From Fibrivirga algicola (GTDB taxonomy: Bacteria > Bacteroidota > Bacteroidia > Cytophagales > Spirosomataceae): a stretch of 64,000 nucleotides of DNA. The stretch is taken from the NCBI RefSeq assembly GCF_011742925.1, contig NZ_WAEL01000005.1:186001-250000 (forward strand), in the 5' to 3' direction. Shown piece after piece: positions 42,601 through 49,267 of this stretch. The notes under the pieces are model-generated. The model was given only the letters and a program-made list of their open reading frames with translations, was not told the DNA's origin and made no database searches. How positions within the stretch are numbered: position 1 is the first letter of the stretch; each line of letters starts with the position of its first letter. Made by a program: the position numbers and the translations under genes.

Positions 42601-43057
42601 CGAAGAGCAGGTTTCCGCTCTGTTTAAGCGACGGATGGCTGGCAACCGAAATATAAATATCCAGCCAGCCGTCCTGATTAATATCGGTCATTACCGCGCC
42701 CGAACACCATCGGTTAGTAGTCAATCCGGCCGCTTCAGTAATGTCGGCGAACGAAAAGCCATCGTTGGTCTGCTTCCCCTGATTCAGATACAGGCGGCAG
42801 CTGACCTGGTTGCCGGTAAAGAACACATCCGTGAAACCATCGTTGTCTACGTCGCCAACAGCTACACCGCCGCCATTGTAAAAATTGGTAAACGTAAAGC
42901 CATTCAACTGGTCAGAAGGGGTCAGCGAATTGGCAAACGTGATGTGGGTTTGATTGCTGGAAAGTTGCTCGAACAGGGTATCTGGTGCCCGATTACAGGC
43001 CAACAGCATGCCGCCCATCAAAATTGCCCAAATCGCCCGTAGCCAACTCAATTGCAT
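39641..43057 (-). CDS. CRTAC1/VCBS-repeat surface lipoprotein
   Basis: The 1138-residue protein starts at ATG 43057 (MQLSWLRAIWAILMGGMLLAC), a lipoprotein signal with Cys21. At least a dozen DxDxDG calcium-binding blades are visible (for example DVDNDGFTDV, DINQDGWLDI, DYDLDGDLDV, DFDHDGDLDL, DFNHDGHLDA), forming FG-GAP/VCBS beta-propellers. An ASPIC/UnbV domain lies mid-protein (TVRGYLSSVESLLHFGLG, IEWPGGRSE). Such proteins often accompany SusC/SusD pairs and are presumed to bind or process glycans at the surface. About residues 370-392 a Gln/Pro/Ser-rich segment (AEQPQAQSPKPPRP) interrupts a blade and is encoded by a G-rich repeat (41883-41950). It is the last gene of the susC-susD-CRTAC1 operon. 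Confidence 0.9.
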   Translation of the reverse strand: MQLSWLRAIWAILMGGMLLACNRAPDTLFEQLSSNQTHITFANSLTPSDQLNGFTFTNFYNGGGVAVGDVDNDGFTDVFFTGNQVSCRLYLNQGKQTNDGFSFADITEAAGLTTNRWCSGAVMTDINQDGWLDIYISVASHPSLKQSGNLLFVNQGLTNGKPVFKEMAKAYGLADPAFTTQTAFFDYDLDGDLDVFLLNTAPEYQNPSHVRPVVSDGSHPGTGKLYRNEGNGPAGHPVFIDVSRQAGITYDALGLGLVISDINKDGYPDIYCSNDFTSSDILYLNDGNGHFTNVIKEATAHTSMYGMGVDAADLNNDARIDLMQLDMLPKENNRLKMMLGGQDYDRKEMSVSPRYGNQMQYMRNSLQMNVGEGRSQAEQPQAQSPKPPRPTPIFSEVGMMAGVAQTDWSWATLLADFDNDGWRDMYITNGYRKNVTDRDFITFTEDFSSFGTTEYNTQKRLDLMDKVPELPLAHYAFRNAGNGAFTDVSKAWGLNTKSYANGAAYADFDNDGDLDVAVNNIDDEALVYRNRSREQAPDQHYLTIKLQGDSTNRQGIGANVTLWAAGATQYAELFTVRGYLSSVESLLHFGLGNKTKIDSLRIEWPGGRSEIKRNVLADQVLTLSYAQATTDTNSPTAPPSNLLFADVTEKYPIDFVHTESDFVDFKQRAAMLKMLSRAGFALAVGDVNGDGLDDCFAGGSYRGSSACLLVQNTSGGFTKRPFPAQGDHEATSALFFDADGDKDLDLYVVNGGNERLATDKAFYQDQLYINDGTGNFSIAPIGTLPDLSGSGSCVLASDFDHDGDLDLFVGGRQIPGEYPLPARSYLLRNDRLATGYRFTDVTQQVCPSLMKAGMVCSALWSDYDQDGWSDLLLAGEWMPLTVYKNEKGSFKSAAIQLPNTAGWWNTLAQGDFDHDGDLDYMAGNEGLNTLYQASPNEPVKIIASDFNKDGTVDPLMGYFINGMCYPAIPRDALNQQVIQFRRKYQRFADYAAVTFDELLTKDELTDAYQAQATYLQSAYIENQGKGKFVVHALPRPAQVAPTFGIVVHDFNHDGHLDAVLTGNFYPNEVNMGREDASYGVVLLGDGRGHFKPLDPTTSGLLIRGDARSSALLHGPNKETLLFTAINSQGLRLNRCLVK
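41883..41950. repeat. G-rich repeat copy inside the CRTAC1/VCBS gene
   Basis: GGCGTGGGGCGTGGGGGC, GGGCTTTGGGCTTGGGG and a GTTGCTCTGCC loop match the GGGCTTGGGG family found about 5-10 kb away at the efflux locus. The insert keeps the frame and lies between ordinary propeller motifs (NSLQMNVGEG before, FSEVGMMAGV after). Confidence 0.7.
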
Positions 43058-43147
43058 AACTCTATCTTTTGGGTTTGCCTGGTACAACAATGACACCGGG
43101 TGATCCGGTGTCATTGTTGAAAGATACTCGTATGTTAAGCCACTAAA

Positions 43148-44686
43148 TTAATAGCCAGGATTTTGTCCTTTTATACCAACGTTCGGGTTGTTGTCGATCT
43201 CCTGCTGAGGAATGGGCAGTAATTCATGCTTGCCTTTCTGGAAGTACGAGAAGGGTTCGGTTGTTAACTTACCCTGTTTCCGCCACCGCAGAATGTCGCG
43301 GTTCCGAACTTCTTCACCGTTTAGCTCCACACGCCGTTCGTGCACAATAGCGGCAAACACCTGATCTTTTGTCGAAGTGGGGTATTTGGCAGTTGGGTAC
43401 GTAGGCATGGCTACACTGGGCCGGTTACGAATCATGTTCAGGTACGTGACTGCACTGGCCGAATTTCCCAGCTCATTTTCACATTCAGCCATAGCCAACA
43501 GCGCTTCAGCGTAACGCATAATCCGCTGGTTGATACCGCCGGTTGTTGAAACACCCGCTTTGTACATCAGCGTGAACTTCCGCCAGCTTACTTTCTGTGC
43601 TTTACCATCAACAAGCGAGCTGTTGCCGTTTTGAACCTCATCCGTCAGGATGTTCTGGTCTTTGTTAAACTTATCCCCAGTGGTGTAGAATGACCGCGCG
43701 TAACGTGGGTCGGTCTTTGCATCACCTTTAGCCGTTTTCTCAAACTCAGATAACAGACTGTTCGACGGAATGATGTTCCGCCAGCCAATCCCTGAATACT
43801 CCTGGGTACGTACTGTTTCTTCGCCTGCCGAAGCACCGTCAGCATCGCCGTTCCAGTTGAATGAGCCCCCCGAAGGCAGGAAGTTTATTTCCCAGATCGA
43901 CTCCTTGTTGAACTCGGTTTCTTCGATGAAATTATCGCTGTACTCATCTACCAGAGCGTACGTACCTGAACTGATAATTTTTTGCAGTTCGGTTTTGGCG
44001 TTCGTATAATCGCCCTGTTGCAGGTAGACCCGGGCCAGCAGCATCTGAGCGGCACCTTTGGTAGCCCGACCCTGGTTGGCGGCATCGTATGTGGCTGGCA
44101 ATGCCTCCTGAGCCGCTTTCAGATCGGCAACAATGAACGCATATACATCGGCTTCCGGTGAACGAGGCAATGAACCGGATACTCCCGTAACAAATGTTTT
44201 GTATAGCGGAACGCCCCCCCACATACTCACCAGTTCAAAGTACGACCATGCCCGAAGAAACTTTGCTTCGCCAACCGCTTGTGTGGCGATGCTGGCTGTC
44301 AATGCTTTAGCGGCCGCGGCCTTGTCAATGACCACGTTGGCCCGGTGAATTACTCGGTAAGCGCCCGTCCAGACAGAACTTACCAGCCCGTTGTCTGTCG
44401 TGTGTACACCCAGCAACAGTTGGTTACGTGGCGTCTCGAGCTGGCCACCACCTGCCGCCACATCGTCTGAACGCAGATCATGGGTGAAGAACCACTCGCG
44501 GGCAACCAGGTTAGTCGATTGAAGAGCCGCATAGACTCCGTTGACCGCGCTCCTGATCTGTAAATCATTTTGAAAATAACTGTCGGTCGTTACCGCGTTG
44601 GGGTTCAGTTGTTCCAGTCTTTTATCGTCACACCCAACGGTTAGAACCAGCAAGAAAGCTCCGATTAAGAAATAGTGCCTTTTCAT
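43148..44686 (-). CDS. SusD/RagB-family nutrient-binding lipoprotein
   Basis: The 512-residue SusD homologue begins MKRHYFLIGAFLLVLTVGC, with lipidation at Cys19. The N-terminal tetratricopeptide-like helices include YFELVSMWGGVPLYKTFV and AQMLLARVYLQQGDYTNAKTEL. The C-terminal SusD-like domain contains RYAEALLAMAECENELGN and FAAIVHERRVELNGE, then NRDILRWRKQGKL. SusD acts as a lid over its SusC partner, encoded 33 bp upstream, and captures oligosaccharides or peptides at the cell surface. The CRTAC1/VCBS gene follows after 90 bp. Confidence 0.94.
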   Translation of the reverse strand: MKRHYFLIGAFLLVLTVGCDDKRLEQLNPNAVTTDSYFQNDLQIRSAVNGVYAALQSTNLVAREWFFTHDLRSDDVAAGGGQLETPRNQLLLGVHTTDNGLVSSVWTGAYRVIHRANVVIDKAAAAKALTASIATQAVGEAKFLRAWSYFELVSMWGGVPLYKTFVTGVSGSLPRSPEADVYAFIVADLKAAQEALPATYDAANQGRATKGAAQMLLARVYLQQGDYTNAKTELQKIISSGTYALVDEYSDNFIEETEFNKESIWEINFLPSGGSFNWNGDADGASAGEETVRTQEYSGIGWRNIIPSNSLLSEFEKTAKGDAKTDPRYARSFYTTGDKFNKDQNILTDEVQNGNSSLVDGKAQKVSWRKFTLMYKAGVSTTGGINQRIMRYAEALLAMAECENELGNSASAVTYLNMIRNRPSVAMPTYPTAKYPTSTKDQVFAAIVHERRVELNGEEVRNRDILRWRKQGKLTTEPFSYFQKGKHELLPIPQQEIDNNPNVGIKGQNPGY

Positions 44687-44719
44687 AAAAAAGTATGCTT
44701 TTGAGTTCGTGAAAATCAG

Positions 44720-47700
44720 TTAGAATGTAAGCTGAAGGCCAGCCAGGATGGTACGTGCCTGAGGGTAGTTGGCGTAGTCGATACCACTCCGCAGCAGCGT
44801 ACCATTGCGTGAGCCAATCTCCGGATCATAGCCCGTGTATTTTGTAATCGTCAGTAAGTTCTGGCTTGATACATACACCCGAACTTTGTTTACTGATCCA
44901 TTGGTCAAACTGCCTAAGGCCTTGGCTGGAATCGAATAGCCGATAGACAGGTTCTTGATACGCATGTACGAGCCGTCTTCAATAAAGCGATCTGACGTCC
45001 GGCTGTTGTTGTTTGGGTCACCCGCCACAGCCCGTGGAATATTAGTCTCTGTGTTGGTTGGCGACCAGGCATTTAGAACGGCTGGTCCTGCGTTGAACAA
45101 GCGGAGCATACCTTCTGTAACAACCCGGGTACCGTTGTAAATTTTGTTGCCGTAAGTACCCTGCAGATACAAGGTAAAGTCGAAGTTCCGGTACGTTCCG
45201 CTAAAGTTGACCCCGTAGTTGAACTTCGGCAGGTAGCTGCCCAGGTACGTCCGGTCGTTGGCGTCAATTTTACCATCGCCATTCAGGTCTTTGAAGCGAA
45301 TGTCGCCAGCCGAAGTGTTTTTGGCCGGGTTGTCCGCATCGCGTGAAGCGGGCCGGTTTTGAGCAGGCGAGCTGTATACTTGATCGATTGACTTGAAGAT
45401 ACCATCCACTACGTAGCCGTAGAATGACTGGATAGGCTGACCAACTTCGGTCTTGGTAATATCAGCCCCGCCGTAGTCAGCATTTGACCCTGCATAGATC
45501 GCTGAGGTTGGCGTAGCCAGACTTAACACCCGGTTGCGGGTGATGCCTACGTTGGCCGACAGATTCCAGCGGAATGCCCCTTTCGCGTAGTTGTAGCCTG
45601 CCTGGAATTCGTAGCCCCAGTTTTTCATGCTACCGATGTTAGCCACCGGGGCATTGCTGTAGCCGATTGAGTTCGGAATGGGTACGCCAAGGATGAGCCC
45701 GTCTGTGAAACGATTGTAGATTTCGGCCGTAAAGGTGATCTTGTTACTAAACAGACCAACATCAATTCCACCATTGACCATGTCGGTCGTTTCCCATTTC
45801 AGCTCCGTGTTGCCCAGAGAGTTGAAGTACGAGCCCAGGCTGTTTGCTGAGCCAAATGGATAGGCCGTCGCATCAGCTGATACAAGTGACTGCCAGGCAT
45901 AGTTGCCAATTCCATTGAAGCCCGTCTTGCCATAGCTTGCCCGGAGTTTCAGTTCCGAAAGCTGAGGTACACCTTTCATGAACGACTCCTGATCAACACG
46001 CCAGCCTACAGATGCTGATGGGAAATTGCCCCATTTGTTGCCCGGAGCAAACAGCGACGAACCGTCCCGACGAATCGAGGCGCTGATCAGATATCTGCCG
46101 GCATAATCGTAGTTGACACGGCCGATGTACGAGATGAGGTCCGTTTCAGCACGCGTACTGGTGATGGCGGGGTTACTAACTCCTTGGATTACATCCAGAT
46201 CGTTGTTTGGCCGGGTACCTGATCCGTTCATGCCCGTCGACAACACCTGTTGCGTTTCAGCAACGGCTAGTGCACTTACAGAATGCTTGCCGAAGCTTTT
46301 GTCGAACGAAAGCTGATTGGTGATCGTCTGCGCAATATTCGTGTTCCGCGACTGCGAGACCGTAGCCGAGCTACGCGTTGTGTACCCATCATTGTAGATT
46401 GGGTTGAACGTGCTGCCATTCGAGAAGCCTAAATCAACGCCATAGTTAAAGCGGTATTTCAGGAAGCTCGTCAGCCGAACGTCTGCATAGAGCGTGGCAA
46501 AAGCTTTTAGGAATTTAGTACGGGTTACATCCATGGAAGGAGCCCGTAGTGGGTTTTCCGGATCTGACCCATCGGCCGCTGTTGGCGCGCTAAAACCACC
46601 CACCTTAGTAGGGTCTGTGGTAGGCCAGTAAGGCATCATGCGAAGGGCATGCATCAACTGTGACCGATCGCCGTTGGTTTCATTGCGCTGACCGCTGTAG
46701 GCGGCTGTTAATGTCTGGCCGATCGACAGGAACTTGTTTACCTGGTGATCGGAGTTCAACCGCAGCGAGCCCCGCTCGAAATTGGTCCCCTGCATAATAC
46801 CATCCTGTTTGAAATAACCACCCGAGGCGAAGAAGCGCGAAGCCGCGTTCCCGCCCGACAGGGAAACCTGATGCTGCACAATTGGGGCATCCCGGAAAAG
46901 CTCATTCTGCCAGTTCGTTTCCGTTTGGGCGAACGTTTGGGTAGCGCCGGCATAAATCGGCACGTTTAGGTTATTGAGCCGTGAAGGCAGCGCAATGCCT
47001 GCGTTAGACGTGAGCGCTTTAGCGTATTGAACATACTGGTCCCGGTTGAGCACGTCTATCTTGTGCGTTGTGCTCTGCAAGCCTGCGTACGAATCCAGCG
47101 AAATGCGAACCTTACTGTCACGGCTTCCTTTCTTGGTCGTGATCAGAACGACCCCGTTGGCGGCCCGTGACCCGTAAATAGCGGCCGAACTGGCGTCTTT
47201 CAACACTTCCAGCGACTCGATGTCATTCGTATTGAAGCTGTTCAGGTCGCCGGTTGGTACGCCGTCGATTACGTAGAGAGGACCAGAGCCGAAGCTGATC
47301 GACCCGACACCCCGAATTTGAACAATAGGTGAGCTACCCGGTCCGCCATTATTAATAACCGATACACCCGGTACGCGTCCCTGAAGTGCAGAAGCAAGGT
47401 TTGGTACAGGTAGGGCGGTTATTTCTTTCGGTGTTACTGTAGAAACCGCACCTGTCAGGGATGATCGTTTTTGGGTACCATAACCTACCACAACAACCTC
47501 ATCCAGTGAACCGGCGTCTGCTACCAACGATATATTGATCGTTGCCTGCGTGCCGACTGTAACTTCTTGCTTTTTGTAACCAATGAAGCTAAACACGAGG
47601 ATAGAGTTACCAGTAGGTACGTCTATCCGGTAAGCGCCACGGGCATCCGTTGTTGTTCCGCGTGCTGTTCCTCTGATCTGAATGCTTACGCCCACCAGAG

Positions 47701-47854
47701 GGCTTCCTGTTTCGTCGAGTACAGAACCTATTACGGTTTGATCGACCAGGCGGGCCCAGGTACTTGTCGTTAGGGCGTGAACGAGAATAAGCGTGTACAG
47801 TGCAATCCGTACTAGCCTACTCAAAGAAGCATGGATTTGTAATTGTTTTGACAT
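44720..47854 (-). CDS. SusC/RagA-family TonB-dependent transporter
   Basis: The 1044-residue protein has a long signal region, then a carboxypeptidase-regulatory-like domain (VIGSVLDETGSPLVGVSIQI, residues 40-120), the SusC signature DEVVVVGYGTQKRSSLTGAV, the plug (LQGRVPGVSVINNGGPGSS, YVIDGVPTGD, EVLKDASSAAIYGSRAANGV) and a 22-strand barrel to the end. It imports large nutrients across the outer membrane with its SusD partner. It is the first gene of the operon; nearly 900 bp lie upstream, with a hairpin with T8 and tandem repeats but no obvious regulator gene nearby. No anti-sigma-responsive N-terminal extension was seen. Confidence 0.95.
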   Translation of the reverse strand: MSKQLQIHASLSRLVRIALYTLILVHALTTSTWARLVDQTVIGSVLDETGSPLVGVSIQIRGTARGTTTDARGAYRIDVPTGNSILVFSFIGYKKQEVTVGTQATINISLVADAGSLDEVVVVGYGTQKRSSLTGAVSTVTPKEITALPVPNLASALQGRVPGVSVINNGGPGSSPIVQIRGVGSISFGSGPLYVIDGVPTGDLNSFNTNDIESLEVLKDASSAAIYGSRAANGVVLITTKKGSRDSKVRISLDSYAGLQSTTHKIDVLNRDQYVQYAKALTSNAGIALPSRLNNLNVPIYAGATQTFAQTETNWQNELFRDAPIVQHQVSLSGGNAASRFFASGGYFKQDGIMQGTNFERGSLRLNSDHQVNKFLSIGQTLTAAYSGQRNETNGDRSQLMHALRMMPYWPTTDPTKVGGFSAPTAADGSDPENPLRAPSMDVTRTKFLKAFATLYADVRLTSFLKYRFNYGVDLGFSNGSTFNPIYNDGYTTRSSATVSQSRNTNIAQTITNQLSFDKSFGKHSVSALAVAETQQVLSTGMNGSGTRPNNDLDVIQGVSNPAITSTRAETDLISYIGRVNYDYAGRYLISASIRRDGSSLFAPGNKWGNFPSASVGWRVDQESFMKGVPQLSELKLRASYGKTGFNGIGNYAWQSLVSADATAYPFGSANSLGSYFNSLGNTELKWETTDMVNGGIDVGLFSNKITFTAEIYNRFTDGLILGVPIPNSIGYSNAPVANIGSMKNWGYEFQAGYNYAKGAFRWNLSANVGITRNRVLSLATPTSAIYAGSNADYGGADITKTEVGQPIQSFYGYVVDGIFKSIDQVYSSPAQNRPASRDADNPAKNTSAGDIRFKDLNGDGKIDANDRTYLGSYLPKFNYGVNFSGTYRNFDFTLYLQGTYGNKIYNGTRVVTEGMLRLFNAGPAVLNAWSPTNTETNIPRAVAGDPNNNSRTSDRFIEDGSYMRIKNLSIGYSIPAKALGSLTNGSVNKVRVYVSSQNLLTITKYTGYDPEIGSRNGTLLRSGIDYANYPQARTILAGLQLTF

Positions 47855-47945
47855 AATTTTAAGGGTTTGTTGGTTTCACAACAGGCAAAAAAAGTCCCTG
47901 CATCCGATTTCAGATGTTCTGTCGCAGGAATAAAAGGGAGTTACT

Positions 47946-47983
47946 GAGTCAGTGATGTTGGCGCATTACTGGCTCTTTTTTTT
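47946..47983 (+). terminator. Hairpin with T8 tail upstream of susC
   Basis: GAGTCAGTGATG (47946-47957) pairs with CATTACTGGCTC (47964-47975), 12 bp with two G-U pairs, loop TTGGCG, followed by T8 on the + strand. No + strand gene lies just upstream, so it may end a small antisense RNA, or form a structure in the susC leader on the other strand. Confidence 0.5.
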
Positions 47984-48380
47984 ATGCATATAGCATGTAA
48001 TCGGGCATAGGCTAAAGCAGGGTTGGGTTTGGTAAAAAAGACTCGATTAAATCGGTTATTGCAGACCGTCAGGAAGTACACTCAATCTATAAAAGGGTAA
48101 TGATTCTTCTCGGCTATGCTTGTCTAGAATAGAATAAACCTACTACTCTAATCAAGGCTGGTGCAGTCTATTCTACAAAAGGCTACCGTTAATGACAGGC
48201 AACTACTCATACTATGTGTCAAAATGACACTTTTTCAACTGTAAAAATGCTCAAACTTTACCGGGAGGCAGTCTTTGGCTGAAATCTGAAGCAAAAGCCT
48301 GTCTACTTAATAATGACAATTTTTAAAGTGAAAATACTATTTATATATGGATTGTCAAGGTGTTTTCCAGGTCTAGACGT

Positions 48381-48422
48381 ATATCAGTCACTTTATCACA
48401 TATATCAGTCATGTTATCACAT
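48381..48422. repeat. 21 bp tandem direct repeat upstream of susC
   Basis: Two adjacent copies (48381-48401, 48402-48422) of ATATCAGTCAnnnTATCACAT differ at two central bases. Spacing equals two helical turns. It lies about 530 bp upstream of susC. Paired regulator sites are the likeliest use. Confidence 0.65.
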
Positions 48423-48753
48423 ATACAGCCCTCTTATGGCGTAGAATTACTGCATACGTCAACATTTTCGCCTGATCCAGCAGCCAGCAAAGGGGCTAAA
48501 TAAAAGCGGAAAAGTCAGCTGATCAGGCTGACTTTATACCGTAAAATACTATATGTTCACAGGTTTATAGAACTCACGGCTTGTATAGCCTAAATGAGTT
48601 AATGCTAATTTAATTTATCGGGGCCCATATGTAAATGAATGGCCATAACAGACACAAATTTTGTCTCTAAAGGGAATAAATTCATTCACATTAAGATCGC
48701 TCTTTAATTGTCTGAAATTCCTCTACCCACGTATTCATTTGACAAGTTTCGGG

Positions 48754-49173
48754 CTAACAAAAAGCGGCTAACCATTCGTCTTCCTTGCTCCGCATCGCGG
48801 TCTGATCAGCTTCGGTTTTGTCACTATAGCCACAAAGGTGGAGCAGACCGTGGGCCAATACGCGGCGCATTTCCTGTTCGGGCGAGACGCCTAACTGGGC
48901 GGCATTGTCGGCTACACGGTCGACGCTGATAAAGATGTCGCCTTCGATTGGATCGTCTTCGAATTCGCGGTTGTCGAACGTGATGATATCGGTATAGTAA
49001 TCGTGGTCGAGGTGTTCGCGGTTGACCTGCAATACATATTCATCCGAGCAGAATATATAGTTGAGGTCGCCCATGTCGTGCCCTTCGGCCTTAGCCTGCG
49101 TCGTGAGCCACTTTTTTGCCGCCAGCTTCTGTGGTAGCTTGTAATCGACGTCTTCGTTGAAAAAGCGAATCAA
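48754..49173 (-). CDS. ybeY: Endoribonuclease YbeY (rRNA maturation factor)
   Basis: YbeY is a zinc RNase that matures 16S rRNA and takes part in ribosome quality control. The metal motif is VLAHGLLHLCGYSDKTEADQ, giving two His and an Asp in place of the third His, as in many Bacteroidota members. The upstream strand DIITFDNREFEDD, then EGDIFISVDRV, is also typical. The conserved core begins IRFFNEDVDYKL, so I place the start at TTG 49173, giving 139 residues. An ATG at 49245 would add 24 residues encoded entirely by the inverted repeat at 49185-49261 and seems less likely. Confidence 0.88.
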   Translation of the reverse strand: MIRFFNEDVDYKLPQKLAAKKWLTTQAKAEGHDMGDLNYIFCSDEYVLQVNREHLDHDYYTDIITFDNREFEDDPIEGDIFISVDRVADNAAQLGVSPEQEMRRVLAHGLLHLCGYSDKTEADQTAMRSKEDEWLAAFC

Positions 49174-49184
49174 GGGAGTTTGCT

Positions 49185-49261
49185 GTTTGTCGTTTAAGGA
49201 TTGAGGTTGCGCGGCTGACACACTAGTTCTACAGCACAACATCAATCCTCAAACTACAAAC
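49185..49261. repeat. Inverted repeat upstream of ybeY (TTTGATG family)
   Basis: Arms of 25 bp (49185-49209, 49237-49261) with three mismatches contain GTTTGTAGTTTGAGGATTGA, like the other TTTGATG-type repeats. It fills the gap between the TonB receptor stop (49268) and the ybeY start (49173). Confidence 0.78.
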
Positions 49262-49267
49262 GCTATA

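Larger units (their letters stand above)
47855..48753. other. 899 bp upstream region of the susCD operon
   Basis: No gene was recognised. The region is A/T richer than its surroundings. It holds a hairpin with a T8 tail (47946-47983), a small dyad GTGTCAAAATGACAC (48216-48230) and a 21 bp tandem repeat (48381-48422). The rest shows nothing I can support. It is too long for a simple promoter gap and may hold a small RNA or regulatory sites. Confidence 0.5.

Noticed and set aside
42155-43042. 295-codon open frame opposite the CRTAC1/VCBS gene
   Set aside because: Shadow caused by the regular Asp-rich codons of the calcium-binding repeats.
48216-48230. GTGTCAAAATGACAC dyad as a hairpin terminator
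   Set aside because: The loop would be three bases and the stem six, and no gene ends there; at most it is a protein site.
47855-48753. A tRNA or riboswitch in the long gap upstream of susC
   Set aside because: I found no cloverleaf, no CCA-type end and no known riboswitch core; only the hairpin and tandem repeats are supportable.
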